From the NCBI GenBank assembly GCA_028278455.1, contig JANQEH010000030.1, positions 1-46,193 on the forward strand: DNA of 46,193 nucleotides, written 5' to 3'. The stretch is from a bacterium. Lineage in GTDB: Bacteria; SM23-31. Below, piece by piece: positions 1-9,392 of the stretch. The notes beneath the pieces are model-generated. The model had not been told where the DNA came from and did no database searches. It saw nothing but the letters and a program-made list of their open reading frames with translations. Both the position numbers and the translations under genes were made by a program. The first letter of the stretch is position 1. Every line of letters begins with the position of its first letter.

Positions 1-909
1 GCTTTCAGGCTCCACGCTGAAAATAAGATACTTTCGCCCGACCTGCTGCATATTGTCGCTGTGAAGGGAGATTTCCACGTTAAAGCCGGCGGGATCACCG
101 AACCAAGAACATATTTCGGATTGAAATGCAACGGGGGTTTCTTCCGGAATAAAGTGAAATTCGGCCTGCCCAACATCCAGGGTCTAATACTTCTATATGA
201 TGGTGAGAACGGATCTCCTCTTGCAATATTTGAATCCGGTGATATTACAATAAAACGTACCGGGGCTGCAACTGCTGCGGCAGTAAAATACCTTGCTCCG
301 GAAAATGCTGATACTGTAACGATCTGCGGATGCGGAATACAGGGACGCGTCCAATTGAGATCAATTGCCCAGGTTCGGACTATTAAAAATGTATTTGCTT
401 ATGATATTAACAGAGAAATAGCAGCAAAGTTTTCTGAAGAGATGTCCGGGGAGTTGGATATCCGGGTAAGTACTGTTTCTGAATTAGCTAAGGCAGTCAG
501 TCAAAGCAGAATCTGTGTAACCTGTACACCGGCAAGAGAATATTTTATTAAGAAAGAATATATCAGTGATGGGGCATTTATCGCTGCTGTCGGGGCCGAC
601 AGTCCGGAAAAACAGGAACTCGAACCGGAACTTACCGCGTCTTGTAAAGTTGTGACAGATATTCTGGAACAATGCGCCCATGTCGGTGAACTGCATCACG
701 CTATTAAAAATAATCTCATGACCAAAAAAGATGTATATGCCGAACTGGGAGAGGTCATAACAGGAACAAAATCGGGTCGTGGATCAGATGAAGAGAAGAT
801 TATTTACGATGCTACAGGGACAGCCCTTCAGGATGTTGCTGCCGCTGCTTATATATATGAAAAATCCTTAAAAGAGAACATTGGAGAAGTCTTTCAATTT
901 CCTGAATAG
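1..909 (+). CDS. Ornithine cyclodeaminase/mu-crystallin family protein (5' truncated by window edge)
   Basis: The frame is open from base 1 with no start in view, so this is the C-terminal ~302 residues of a protein that usually has about 320-340. It has an NAD(P)-binding Rossmann segment with the glycine motif ICGCGIQGR near nt 320-345. The family landmarks KRTGAATAAAVKYLA before it and YDATGTALQDVAAAA near the C terminus are also present. Family members are NAD(H)-dependent ornithine cyclodeaminases, alanine dehydrogenases or imine reductases, and the substrate cannot be read from the sequence. A GTG at 61 is a possible internal start, but homology clearly continues upstream of it. The M28 peptidase gene follows 22 bp downstream, so the two are probably co-transcribed and may act together in amino-acid breakdown (inference). 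Confidence 0.88.
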   Translation, partial: AFRLHAENKILSPDLLHIVAVKGDFHVKAGGITEPRTYFGLKCNGGFFRNKVKFGLPNIQGLILLYDGENGSPLAIFESGDITIKRTGAATAAAVKYLAPENADTVTICGCGIQGRVQLRSIAQVRTIKNVFAYDINREIAAKFSEEMSGELDIRVSTVSELAKAVSQSRICVTCTPAREYFIKKEYISDGAFIAAVGADSPEKQELEPELTASCKVVTDILEQCAHVGELHHAIKNNLMTKKDVYAELGEVITGTKSGRGSDEEKIIYDATGTALQDVAAAAYIYEKSLKENIGEVFQFPE

Positions 910-931
910 ACGATACTGACTATAAGAAAAT

Positions 932-2263
932 ATGATGCTGGAGTACCGTTTGAATATACGATTAACTTTTTTTACTGCAGTTCTACTTCTATCAATTAAT
1001 TGTTATCCATCCGGCGATTATAATATAAACTCTCTTCCCGATAATTTTGAGGAGAAAGCATTTGAGCATGTCGAACAGCTTTATAATATAGGAATCCGGC
1101 AGGCCGGAAGTCCAAATGATCGTCGAGCAGTAGACTATATTTCAAATCGGTTTCGTAGAATAGGATTATATCTTGATATCGAGAATTTCGAGTTTGAGAG
1201 TTATATTCTTGATGAATGCAATATTTCGATTAATGCTTTGGAAATCAAACCTGTGCATATCGGATTCAATCCTTATGGCAGTGCAGAAAATCTAACGGGA
1301 AAGGCATTCCTGGTCGATCCTGCAAAACCAGAAAACATTTCTGCACTTGACCTTGAGAACAAGAATATTTTCACGACAAAAAGAATTGACTATTTCAGGC
1401 TGCTTAGAGAGAAAGCTGGTATGATAGTTTATGTTTCAGAAAAAGACTTCGGAAATATTTCTCACTTGCACGGCGCTGAATTCAGCTGTAAAATAGGAGG
1501 CAAATCAGAAAGGTTGAATTCCGCTAATATAGTCGGTATTATTAATCCTGAACTACAAAAAAACGGCAGCCTGATAATATGTGCACATTTCGATTCCTAC
1601 CGCAACAGCCCCGGCGCTGATGACAACGCTACCGGAATTGGTGTGTTGATTGAGCTTGCTGATTTCTTTTTTAAAGTAAAAAACAGAATTTCCTGTTCAC
1701 TGACTTTTTTAGCCTTAGGTGCAGAAGAATTAGGAGTTATCGGTTCAAGAATTTATGTAAGGGAACATGAAGAAGATCTTAAAGGATGTGTTTCTCTGGT
1801 AAACCTTGATAGGATTGGAGGGAGCGACAGCATGATTTTAGAGGTGGAAGGTGGAGTAAATAACGTATCGGATATAAAAGGTAAAAGTCAAATCTCTGAT
1901 GATCTATCTTACCGTGCATGGGAGGGATTATCGGGTAAATGGAGAATCGCGCACAGTAGACTTCTTGAACCTTTTATGGCATCAAACATACCTGAATGGT
2001 ATAAAACTATCATAGAAAAATCAATATCAAAACTTGATCTTGAAATAGTTAGAGCCCAGAATCTTGGCGCTGATCATTCCGTATTTGCACAGGCCGGTAT
2101 CGCATCAACCAGTATCGGAGTAATGGGAAATGAAATACATACACCAAATGATGTAATTGAAAATGTTAACAAAAAAAGTATGTTAAAAAGTGCTGAGTTA
2201 TGCAGAGAGATAATCTTGAATACATTAATACATTACAAATTTATTGAAATTAGAAATAATTGA
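932..2263 (+). CDS. M28-family zinc peptidase, exported
   Basis: This is a 443-residue protein with a hydrophobic N-terminal export signal ending near LLSINC. A lipobox is possible but poor because Asn sits at -1. The catalytic region has the M28 co-catalytic zinc pattern. CAHFDSY carries the first His and Asp near residue 218, GADDNATG the bridging Asp near 229, GAEELG the Glu pair near 263, NLDRIGG an Asp, and GADHSVF the last His near 381. M28 enzymes are aminopeptidases or glutaminyl-cyclase-like enzymes that act on exported peptides. A start at 932 or 935 is likely (ATGATG), although no strong ribosome site precedes it. The gene lies 22 bp after the ornithine cyclodeaminase-family gene. 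The family call is firm; the exact specificity is unknown. Confidence 0.88.
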   Translation: MMLEYRLNIRLTFFTAVLLLSINCYPSGDYNINSLPDNFEEKAFEHVEQLYNIGIRQAGSPNDRRAVDYISNRFRRIGLYLDIENFEFESYILDECNISINALEIKPVHIGFNPYGSAENLTGKAFLVDPAKPENISALDLENKNIFTTKRIDYFRLLREKAGMIVYVSEKDFGNISHLHGAEFSCKIGGKSERLNSANIVGIINPELQKNGSLIICAHFDSYRNSPGADDNATGIGVLIELADFFFKVKNRISCSLTFLALGAEELGVIGSRIYVREHEEDLKGCVSLVNLDRIGGSDSMILEVEGGVNNVSDIKGKSQISDDLSYRAWEGLSGKWRIAHSRLLEPFMASNIPEWYKTIIEKSISKLDLEIVRAQNLGADHSVFAQAGIASTSIGVMGNEIHTPNDVIENVNKKSMLKSAELCREIILNTLIHYKFIEIRNN

Positions 2264-2303
2264 TTTTCAAGAAAATTCGGCACCCAAGTAAACTGGAGTA
2301 ACT

Positions 2304-2600
2304 ATGAAAAAGACTATTTCCATTATACTGCTTCTTATTCTTCCCGGAATGATCTCTTCGTGTGCCCCGGGACCTAATCAATTCGAAGCTCCGCCTGAAA
2401 GTATTGCCGGATTCTGGAGGGGATTGTGGCATGGATTCATCGTATTGTTTACATTTATTATTTCTCTCTTCTCGGATAATTACAACATTTATGAAGTGAA
2501 TAATAACGGTAACTGGTATAATTTCGGATACCTTTTGGGGATAATGTGTTTCTTCGGGGGAAGCAGCGGTGGTGCAGCGAAACGTTCCTGTTGTAAGTGA
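2304..2600 (+). CDS. Small lipoprotein of an uncharacterised membrane family
   Basis: This is a 98-residue protein with a clear lipoprotein signal (MKKTISIILLLILP, then ISSC as lipobox). A short linker follows, then a hydrophobic segment around residues 43-60 (WHGFIVLFTFIISLF). The C-terminal part is Gly-rich and ends in RSCCK. The pattern GFWRGLWHGF...NNGNWYNFGYLLG recurs, as I recall, in small conserved lipoproteins of several Gram-negative phyla that have no assigned function. GGAG lies 6 bases before the ATG. It sits alone between the M28 peptidase and the first PadR gene. I would not assign a function. Acylation would depend on a prolipoprotein processing pathway; a signal peptidase II gene is present at 12537. 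Confidence 0.72.
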   Translation: MKKTISIILLLILPGMISSCAPGPNQFEAPPESIAGFWRGLWHGFIVLFTFIISLFSDNYNIYEVNNNGNWYNFGYLLGIMCFFGGSSGGAAKRSCCK

Positions 2601-2605
2601 TCAAA

Positions 2606-2643
2606 AGATCGGAGTGACCTTTCTGTCTGAAAATAACCGATCT
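2606..2643. repeat. 7-bp inverted repeat after the small lipoprotein gene
   Basis: AGATCGG at 2606-2612 is repeated inverted as CCGATCT at 2637-2643, with a 24-base spacer. There is no T-run, so it does not look like a standard intrinsic terminator. It could be a weak transcript-end structure or an operator for the PadR gene that starts at 2742. No role can be assigned. Confidence 0.3.
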
Positions 2644-2663
2644 AAAGAATAACCTTACCCTAA

Positions 2664-2677
2664 TTGAAACATTTCAA
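2664..2677. promoter_or_regulatory. Short palindrome upstream of the first PadR gene
   Basis: TTGAAA-CA-TTTCAA is a perfect 6-2-6 palindrome located 65-78 bases before the PadR start codon. PadR proteins commonly repress their own operon through dyad operators, so this is a candidate site. It differs in sequence from the dyad upstream of the second PadR gene (33134-33160). That is expected if the two regulators recognise different operators. Assignment is by position and symmetry only. Confidence 0.3.
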
Positions 2678-2741
2678 AGAAATACATCGTATTCTTATAT
2701 GTTTTACTTTTTTCCATTAAATAAAATCATATGGATATAGC

Positions 2742-3062
2742 ATGAAAACGTTATCTCGAAGAGAAGAACAAATATTACTTGCTGTGTGGGCTTTGAAAGA
2801 AGATGCTTACCTGGTTTCCATTAAGAAGTATTTATCAACCGTTATGAAACAGAACTGGACAGTAGGTGCAATACACAAACCGCTTAGGATACTTGAAAAA
2901 GCCGGATATGTCGATGCATCCATTGGTGAGGCAACAGCTAAACGAGGAGGGAGAAGCAAAAAGATCTATAGTCTGACAAAAAAGGGTATTATGCTGCTCG
3001 AGGAGTATCGTAAGATCAACGAAACCCTGTGGTCAAGTTTTCCCGGGATGGAGACCAGGTAA
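2742..3062 (+). CDS. PadR-family transcriptional regulator paired with orphan permease
   Basis: This is a 106-residue winged-helix protein of the short PadR type. LSRREEQILLAVWALKEDAY forms helix 1 and the following turn. WTVGAIHKPLRILEKAGYV is the recognition helix and the start of the wing, RGGRSKKIYSLTKKG is the wing, and a short C-terminal helix follows. It resembles the PadR subgroup found next to duplicated FtsX-like permeases in Acidobacteria (TIGR03433/TIGR03434 pairs). The next gene starts 6 bp after its stop, so they form one transcript. The likely role is ligand-responsive repression of its own operon (inference from the family). A second, diverged copy of the same arrangement lies at 33186. 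Confidence 0.9.
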   Translation: MKTLSRREEQILLAVWALKEDAYLVSIKKYLSTVMKQNWTVGAIHKPLRILEKAGYVDASIGEATAKRGGRSKKIYSLTKKGIMLLEEYRKINETLWSSFPGMETR

Positions 3063-3068
3063 TTAGTC

Positions 3069-5729
3069 ATGAGTAAAAACAAGAAATCACCTCCTCTTTT
3101 CGCTCAGAGATTGCTTGGCAAACTCCTGCCGGGATCGGAAAGATATATTCTTCTTGGAGACTATGAAGAGCTGTACAGGGAAATAGCTGATACCAGAAAT
3201 CACTTTACAGCTACCCTATGGTATCTGTTACAGATAGTAATTACTTTACCTTCTTTATTTTTAGATTCAGTATTATGGAGTGTTAATATGGTCAAGAACT
3301 ACCTTAAGATCACTCTAAGGACTTTATTAAAAAATAAAATCTTTTCGCTGATCAACATTACCGGACTTGCCCTGAGTATAACTATCTGTCTTATGATAGT
3401 TATCTATATCAGGGACTGGCGCAATACTGACCAGTTCCACGTAAATAAAGATCGGATATACCGGATATACACGACAGATACGAGATTTGGATGGGATGTG
3501 CACGGATGGGCGACCACTCCGGCATATCTTGCCCCGCATCTTGACAGGAGTAATCCGAATATCGAAAATTCATGCAGGTTGAGGATGATGTTCGGGAGTG
3601 TTTTACACAAGGGATCGGCTATCGGGATTGCCGGATTCTTTGCGGAATCTTCTTTCTTTGATATTCTTGATTTTCAGCTTTTTAGTGGAGATGATAGTAC
3701 GGCTCTTGACAATCCAAATTCCATACTAATATCTGAAGAGTATGCTTTGACCTTTTTCGGTGATGAAGATCCTTTGAACAAGACAATATTATTAGAAGTG
3801 ATTGGGGCCATTTCTAAAGAAGGCGTCAGAAGATCCAGGGAAGAATTCACCGTAACAGGAGTAATAAAGGATACAGATGAAAAAACCCATTTGAATTTTA
3901 ATTGTCTGGTATCGTTTTCTACTCTGGAATCCTTAATCGGAGAAGGTCTATTCGACAACGAACTTGACGATTGGAAATACAAAAGCCGTTATTATACATA
4001 TGTTTTACTGAATACTCCTGATAATGCTAAGATGCTGGAGAACCAGCTTCCGGAAATCGAAAAAGCAATCATTCCTGAAGAGGATCTGGATAAGAATAGT
4101 TTCGCCCTGCAGAATATCTGCGATATAAACCTGGGAAAAAATCTCAGTAACGCAACACCAGGAACGAAAAGCAGCATTGATGTATTCTTCATTCCGTTCC
4201 TCGCCGCACTTATAGTCTTTCTGGTCTGTTTTAACTATATCATTCTTTCTATTGCAAGGTCTTTAAAAAGATCAAAAGAAATAGGTTTGAGAAAGACCGT
4301 CGGTTCAAAAAGGATCCAGATTATTTTGCTTTTCCTCTGCGAATCCTTTATGATATCATTCATAGCACTTATAACGGCATGTCTATTCGTTCTGTGGCTG
4401 GTCCCGGTTTTCAATGGTCTTGACGTCATTGAGAATACAAAACAGCAGATAAACCTGGAAATGATGATGGATCCAGGTATTTATTTAGATTTCATTTTAA
4501 TAGCATTTGCCGTCAGCATTATTGCGGGATTGTACCCGGCATTATACCTTTCATCTATAAGGCCGATCAATGTCCTTCAGAGTGGTAAAGGTATCAGGGG
4601 GAGTTCACATCTGTATACAAGAAAGATTTTGATGTCAATTCAGTTCGGGATTTCGATGATATCCATTATCATGATCATGTATTTTAACCAGCTTTTTGAT
4701 TATTGGAGTAATTATGACAGGGGTATAGCAGTTGACAATATAGTAAATGTCTTCATGAATGATGTGAATCCGGAAACTTTTAAAAACGAAATATTGAAAA
4801 ACAGCAATGTAATGGGTGTATCCCTTTCTTCAGAAATTCCATTATACGGAGGTAATGCTTATAAATCATTGAAAAATTCCCGTATGGATGAACCGATTTC
4901 AATGTATTATTCCAGCGTCGACAGGGATTTTCTAAATAATTTCGACATTGAACTGATTGCCGGCAGGAATTTTTCTAATGAGTACTCTGCAGATATTGGT
5001 AAAACAGTTATATTGAACCAACAGGCTGTGAAGGTTTTAGGTTTCAATTCACCTGAAGAGATTATCGGCAAAGTTTTAGTTTACAGCGATAATACTGATG
5101 TTACTGTCATAGGAGTTGTAAAGGATTTTACATACAGATTATACCTTGAAAACGAGATCGGTCCAATGATGATACTACAGGAACCGGTTTATTTCAACTA
5201 TGCAAATATAAGGTATGCTACTGGGAAAAAAGAGGAGATAAAAGCATTTCTCCCGGAGATATGGAAAGAATTTGATGAATTCCATAAAGTCAATTATTCA
5301 TTTTCAGAAGATGCCCAGGAAGAATACTCGACTTCTCTGACAGGGACTATGACAATATCTGCCTATGCTTGCGGTTTTGTAATCCTTATTGCCCTATTCG
5401 GATTACTTGGCATGGTAGTATATACGACTGAGTTGAGAGTAAAAGAGATCGGGATCAGGAAAGTCCTTGGATCAAGCATAAGTGGTACAGTATACCTGCT
5501 GTCAAGAAGTTACATAAAACTTATCGTGTTTACTGGAGTGGCAGCATTACCGACCGGATATATTTGCTCAGACCTTATACTCCAGTTCTTTGCCATAAGG
5601 CCGGATATGAGTATTCTGATCCCCCCTACAGCTTTATTGTTCATTTTGCTGCTGGCTATTATAACAGTAGGTTCGCAGACTATAAAAGCTGCAATTGTAA
5701 ATCCCGTTAATACTTTAAGGGAGGAATGA
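3069..5729 (+). CDS. FtsX/MacB-like duplicated orphan permease (ADOP-like)
   Basis: This is an 886-residue inner-membrane protein. Residues ~5-70 form a cytoplasmic prefix (PPLFAQRLLGKLLPGSERY). A membrane segment near 95-115 starts a MacB-type periplasmic core domain, followed by a first three-helix FtsX domain with SKEIGLRKTVGSKR near residue 402. A second periplasmic region and a second FtsX domain follow, with VKEIGIRKVLGSS near residue 790. The two R-x-x-EIG-x-RK motifs show the internal duplication. No ATPase gene adjoins it. That is the hallmark of the 'duplicated orphan permease' group (TIGR03434), whose transport role is unproven. PadR precedes it by 6 bp and an outer-membrane protein gene follows. 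It may couple with an ATPase encoded elsewhere or act without one. Confidence 0.87.
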   Translation: MSKNKKSPPLFAQRLLGKLLPGSERYILLGDYEELYREIADTRNHFTATLWYLLQIVITLPSLFLDSVLWSVNMVKNYLKITLRTLLKNKIFSLINITGLALSITICLMIVIYIRDWRNTDQFHVNKDRIYRIYTTDTRFGWDVHGWATTPAYLAPHLDRSNPNIENSCRLRMMFGSVLHKGSAIGIAGFFAESSFFDILDFQLFSGDDSTALDNPNSILISEEYALTFFGDEDPLNKTILLEVIGAISKEGVRRSREEFTVTGVIKDTDEKTHLNFNCLVSFSTLESLIGEGLFDNELDDWKYKSRYYTYVLLNTPDNAKMLENQLPEIEKAIIPEEDLDKNSFALQNICDINLGKNLSNATPGTKSSIDVFFIPFLAALIVFLVCFNYIILSIARSLKRSKEIGLRKTVGSKRIQIILLFLCESFMISFIALITACLFVLWLVPVFNGLDVIENTKQQINLEMMMDPGIYLDFILIAFAVSIIAGLYPALYLSSIRPINVLQSGKGIRGSSHLYTRKILMSIQFGISMISIIMIMYFNQLFDYWSNYDRGIAVDNIVNVFMNDVNPETFKNEILKNSNVMGVSLSSEIPLYGGNAYKSLKNSRMDEPISMYYSSVDRDFLNNFDIELIAGRNFSNEYSADIGKTVILNQQAVKVLGFNSPEEIIGKVLVYSDNTDVTVIGVVKDFTYRLYLENEIGPMMILQEPVYFNYANIRYATGKKEEIKAFLPEIWKEFDEFHKVNYSFSEDAQEEYSTSLTGTMTISAYACGFVILIALFGLLGMVVYTTELRVKEIGIRKVLGSSISGTVYLLSRSYIKLIVFTGVAALPTGYICSDLILQFFAIRPDMSILIPPTALLFILLLAIITVGSQTIKAAIVNPVNTLREE

Positions 5730-5789
5730 TCTGATCTAATTGGTTTGGAATTATCTGAAAATCGCAAATTCAGATCTCAACAGATTACA

Positions 5790-7982
5790 ATGAAAATATT
5801 TATTTTTTCGGTGTTTATTATAATAAACACACAGGCAGCTTTCGCTCAAAAAAATGACACTCTCGAGCTTGTAAGAAAAGTCCGAGAAAAGGCTAAGAAA
5901 CAATATGAAAATATTCAGACACTCGGTTTTTCCGGTCGCTCAGTGTTTTACGATTATGTCGGTTCCAAAATTGTAAACCTTAGCACAATACGCGATTATG
6001 AAGATTGCTACTTCGATGGTTTTTGGAAGAAACCGGATTCACTGCAGATTGTTGTCAAGGCATTCAGGACAGTCGATCCTGATGCTCCCAACAGGCAGAA
6101 TTTCTGGGCTAACTTCCCGCTCCCGGATCCTATGAAATATACTTTCTTCAATTCCATTACCCCTTTGGAGTATACGGATATCACAATTGTCGATCCGGGA
6201 AACGGAAAAAAAAGGAGTGTTCTCTTGAGATCACAATGGCCTGTGTTCCCTTTTGCCGAAGGAGCAGATTCTCTTTATAATTACGAGGTGATCAGCGAAA
6301 TCGGTATGAATGGGAGACGGATCGTCGAATTACGTGTAAGTACTAAATCCGATGATATACCCGGGGTTTCCGGTATTTTTCGTATCGATGCGGATGAAAA
6401 AGACATTGTAGGTTCCGATTATACTTTTAACGAGGCAGCAGACCTGATGAAAAAGTTCTTGGCTGCCGAAGGTTTCCCTGCTATTGCCAGGATATTTATC
6501 GATTTCGATGCGAGTTACAGGGTGTTTACCAAAAAAGTCCTCATAAACGGTGTTTATTGGCTTCCTGAGAAAATTGTTGAAGATGTCAATATTAAATCTC
6601 TCAGTTCAAAGATAAGTTTCCGGAGGGAAATAAAATACAGTTCATATTTTGTTAACATGAAGCCTCTAGAAACCGCTCTGGATATTGAGCCGGATGGAGA
6701 ATTCATTGAAGAAGTACTTTTTCGCAGGGATCCTGGATTAGAAATTAAAGTTTTCAATACAATGGAGGACAGCACAAAGCTTACAAAAGCTGAGGAGAAC
6801 AGAATTATCAGTGCTGTAGAGGATAAATTTCTTCAGATGGAGCAGAGTATAGTCAGAATGGATCTTGAGCAGAAGGGTAGAAAATTAGTTCATCTGGCTA
6901 AAGGATTCGGTAGTAATTTCTTGCTTCACAACAGGGTTGAGGGTGTCCGCCTATTTTACAATATCGGTTTTACCGGATTTCTCACTCCAAACTCTTCACT
7001 CGATATTGGCGGAGGATATGGAATTAAGGATAAACGGTTAAAAGGAGACTTGAGATACCGGAAATTCTTTGGAAAGAAAAGAAGACTGCTTCTTGAAGGC
7101 AATATTTTTGAAGATACAGGGCATAATGATAGTGAAATTGATATCCCTACTATACTAAACACTTACTCAAGCATTATTTTTAAACTTGATCATCGTGACT
7201 ATTATTACAGGTCCGGTTTTAGCCTGGGAATAGACTATGATTTCAACGAAAATCTGAAATTGAGGATGGCGGTAATCTCCCAAACTGAAAAAAGCGCTTT
7301 AAACAATACCAGATTCGGACTATTGGATTGGAAAACTCCTTTCAGGCTGAATCCCGGGATAATTCCCGGAAAGTATAACGGTATCACAACTGATCTTACA
7401 CTAATTACTTTTAATACAACTTTCAGAGTAAATGCTGAATATACAGATAAGACAATTTTCAAAAGCGATTTCACGTATGGAAAAGTGAGGTCTGATCTTA
7501 GATATATATATAAGCCTGATTATACGAGCACATTTATCTTTACTCTTTCAGGCGGAATCTCGACAGGTAAGCTTCCACCACAGAGATGGTTTGATATTGG
7601 CGGTAAGGTATTAATGGAATACTACGGCAGGCTCAGAGGCATAGGATTAAAAGCTTTTACGGGAGACAGGAAAGTCTCCGGATTGCTGGAATATTCATTC
7701 TGCTATGGTGATGTCTGGGATTCGGTGAAGAAACGGCCGTGGTGGGAATACACGTTCAGGATGACAAAATTCACCGTATGGGCCGGACAGGCCTGGAGTG
7801 AATTATCAGACCGATCTGGAATTAATACCAACCGAATCAATACACCAATGGTCACGACAAATGGTATCTACCGGGAATACGGATTAAGTATAGGCGACCG
7901 GTTCAACTTATGCAGATTCGATCTGATAGCTAATAATTCATCCGAAAGGTCATATATTCTAAGCTTCAATTTCTGGAGATAA
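5790..7982 (+). CDS. Outer-membrane beta-barrel protein, DUF5686-like
   Basis: I place the start at the ATG at 5790, because it gives a clean signal peptide (MKIFIFSVFIIINTQAAFAQ). A TTG 45 bases upstream would only add a charged leader. The 730-residue product has an N-terminal periplasmic region with a helix (LELVRKVREKAKKQYEN) and beta-rich segments to about residue 390. A run of alternating amphipathic strands follows to the end (SLGIDYDF, RVNAEYTD, YILSFNFW), as expected of an outer-membrane barrel. The layout resembles DUF5686 barrel proteins, but I cannot confirm membership by eye. The gene lies 60 bp after the orphan permease and probably shares its transcript. That suggests an envelope-spanning pair (inference). 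Confidence 0.65.
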   Translation: MKIFIFSVFIIINTQAAFAQKNDTLELVRKVREKAKKQYENIQTLGFSGRSVFYDYVGSKIVNLSTIRDYEDCYFDGFWKKPDSLQIVVKAFRTVDPDAPNRQNFWANFPLPDPMKYTFFNSITPLEYTDITIVDPGNGKKRSVLLRSQWPVFPFAEGADSLYNYEVISEIGMNGRRIVELRVSTKSDDIPGVSGIFRIDADEKDIVGSDYTFNEAADLMKKFLAAEGFPAIARIFIDFDASYRVFTKKVLINGVYWLPEKIVEDVNIKSLSSKISFRREIKYSSYFVNMKPLETALDIEPDGEFIEEVLFRRDPGLEIKVFNTMEDSTKLTKAEENRIISAVEDKFLQMEQSIVRMDLEQKGRKLVHLAKGFGSNFLLHNRVEGVRLFYNIGFTGFLTPNSSLDIGGGYGIKDKRLKGDLRYRKFFGKKRRLLLEGNIFEDTGHNDSEIDIPTILNTYSSIIFKLDHRDYYYRSGFSLGIDYDFNENLKLRMAVISQTEKSALNNTRFGLLDWKTPFRLNPGIIPGKYNGITTDLTLITFNTTFRVNAEYTDKTIFKSDFTYGKVRSDLRYIYKPDYTSTFIFTLSGGISTGKLPPQRWFDIGGKVLMEYYGRLRGIGLKAFTGDRKVSGLLEYSFCYGDVWDSVKKRPWWEYTFRMTKFTVWAGQAWSELSDRSGINTNRINTPMVTTNGIYREYGLSIGDRFNLCRFDLIANNSSERSYILSFNFWR

Positions 7983-8022
7983 GACAAAATACAATAAAAT
8001 ATAAAATTTCTTAGGAGGCATA

Positions 8023-9279
8023 ATGAGAAATCATCAAATCAGGAAGACTATTTATACCATTGCAGGATTAATATTCATATTGAATGTCCTTTCATCGATT
8101 TCAGCAGCTCAGGAGTTTGAATTCCAAAATACAGTTGTTGCCGGCGGTTCTGATAAGTTTGTTGAAGTGCAACATGTTGTTATAAGGGGATCTAATTTTG
8201 ATATAGGAAAAAAGATAGGTGATCTGGCAAAGATCGATGGGGCTTCTATACCTTCTTCCGGAAATCAAATCCTGAACAGAGCTAAAAGAGAGTACTTGGA
8301 AAAGAATTATCCTGTTCATGTTGATCGAATGAAAGGATTGGCAGCAGCATTCGGATTGAATTTCAATAATGATTCTTACGATTTCTCACATCTATTCCAG
8401 AAACAAATGGCTCGCCCCGGATGTTCTGTAACATTTTACCCGGCAAGCAGTACTGAAACCGGTCACAACATCTTAAGCCGGAACTATGATTTTATTACAG
8501 GGGATTTAACAGGACGGAAACCGAAGGGCGATCGATTGGCTATGATGGCCCGGCCTTTCATTTTAGAAATCTATCCCGACGAGGGGTATTCATCGTTATC
8601 AATATGCGCATTCGATTACCTTGGAGGGGTGTTGGATGGTATCAATTCTGAAGGTCTGGCTGTTTCGATCCTTGCTGAAGAGGAATCTGGTAACAAGGTA
8701 GGCCGCGAACCGGGAAATGAGGTGGGATTGCATGAATTGATGAGTATGCGGTATCTTTTGGATAACTGCAAAAACGTAATGGAAGCAAAGCAGGCGCTGC
8801 TGACTCTGAAGCATTATTATTCATTTATACCCTGCCATTATATAATAGCTGACAGAAGTGGAAAATCATTCATTTTCGAATTTTCTCCTGCCCGTAACAG
8901 AAATTATATAATTGATGGGAATGGTCCGCAATGTGTTACCAATCATCTGGTATCCCTTCATCCGAAAATCGAAGATTTTCCCGAGACCGGGCTCAATTGG
9001 AGCATGAGAAGATATAAGAAGCTTGAAGAAACAATCAGGACAAAGAAAAAATTCAGTATAGATGAAATAACCGCAATTAACTATAGTGTTGCGGTACCTC
9101 CAAATAAATCCGGTCATCCCCAGGCTGCTCCTGTACGCACGCTTTGGTATGCTCAATACGACCTGGAAGATCTAACGCTGCAGGTGAAATTCTATCTCGG
9201 TGAAAAACCGGATCCGGAGAATGAAAAAAAGGTTATATTGGAATACTCTCCATTTAAGGTATTTAAGTTAATATTATAG
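8023..9279 (+). CDS. C45/acyl-CoA:6-APA acyltransferase-like Ntn hydrolase, exported
   Basis: This is a 418-residue protein with an N-terminal signal (IAGLIFILNVLSSISAAQE) and a strong AGGAGG ribosome site before the ATG. The central part has the N-terminal-nucleophile pattern of the C45 (isopenicillin-N acyltransferase/carcinine hydrolase-like) group. RPGCSVTFYP places the candidate nucleophile at Cys134, which would be exposed by self-cleavage after Gly133. NILSRNYDF and LGGVLDGINSEGLAVSIL are the following core strands, and CVTNHLVS comes later. Family members hydrolyse amide or N-acyl bonds. The substrate here is unknown and is probably a periplasmic amide. It stands alone, 40 bp after the barrel gene; it may be read with it or from its own promoter. 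Confidence 0.78.
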   Translation: MRNHQIRKTIYTIAGLIFILNVLSSISAAQEFEFQNTVVAGGSDKFVEVQHVVIRGSNFDIGKKIGDLAKIDGASIPSSGNQILNRAKREYLEKNYPVHVDRMKGLAAAFGLNFNNDSYDFSHLFQKQMARPGCSVTFYPASSTETGHNILSRNYDFITGDLTGRKPKGDRLAMMARPFILEIYPDEGYSSLSICAFDYLGGVLDGINSEGLAVSILAEEESGNKVGREPGNEVGLHELMSMRYLLDNCKNVMEAKQALLTLKHYYSFIPCHYIIADRSGKSFIFEFSPARNRNYIIDGNGPQCVTNHLVSLHPKIEDFPETGLNWSMRRYKKLEETIRTKKKFSIDEITAINYSVAVPPNKSGHPQAAPVRTLWYAQYDLEDLTLQVKFYLGEKPDPENEKKVILEYSPFKVFKLIL

Positions 9280-9392
9280 CAATTCAGATATAGCCGATGG
9301 TTAGTCAAAAGAAAATAATTCATTCGATTAATATCAGAATCACAAACGTTTTTTAGAACCTTAAAATTAACTAATTTAGTAAAGAAGATTTA

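Noticed and set aside
2598-2600. TGA after RSCCK of the small lipoprotein as a read-through or selenocysteine codon
   Set aside because: Only a few residues without recognisable content follow before the next TGA. The inverted repeat nearby is too long-looped for a SECIS.
3069-5729. First FtsX-like permease as part of a MacB-type ABC transporter with the ATPase at 44672
   Set aside because: The ATPase is 39 kb away, on the other strand and overlaps its own ABC-2 permease. No local ATPase exists for either FtsX permease.
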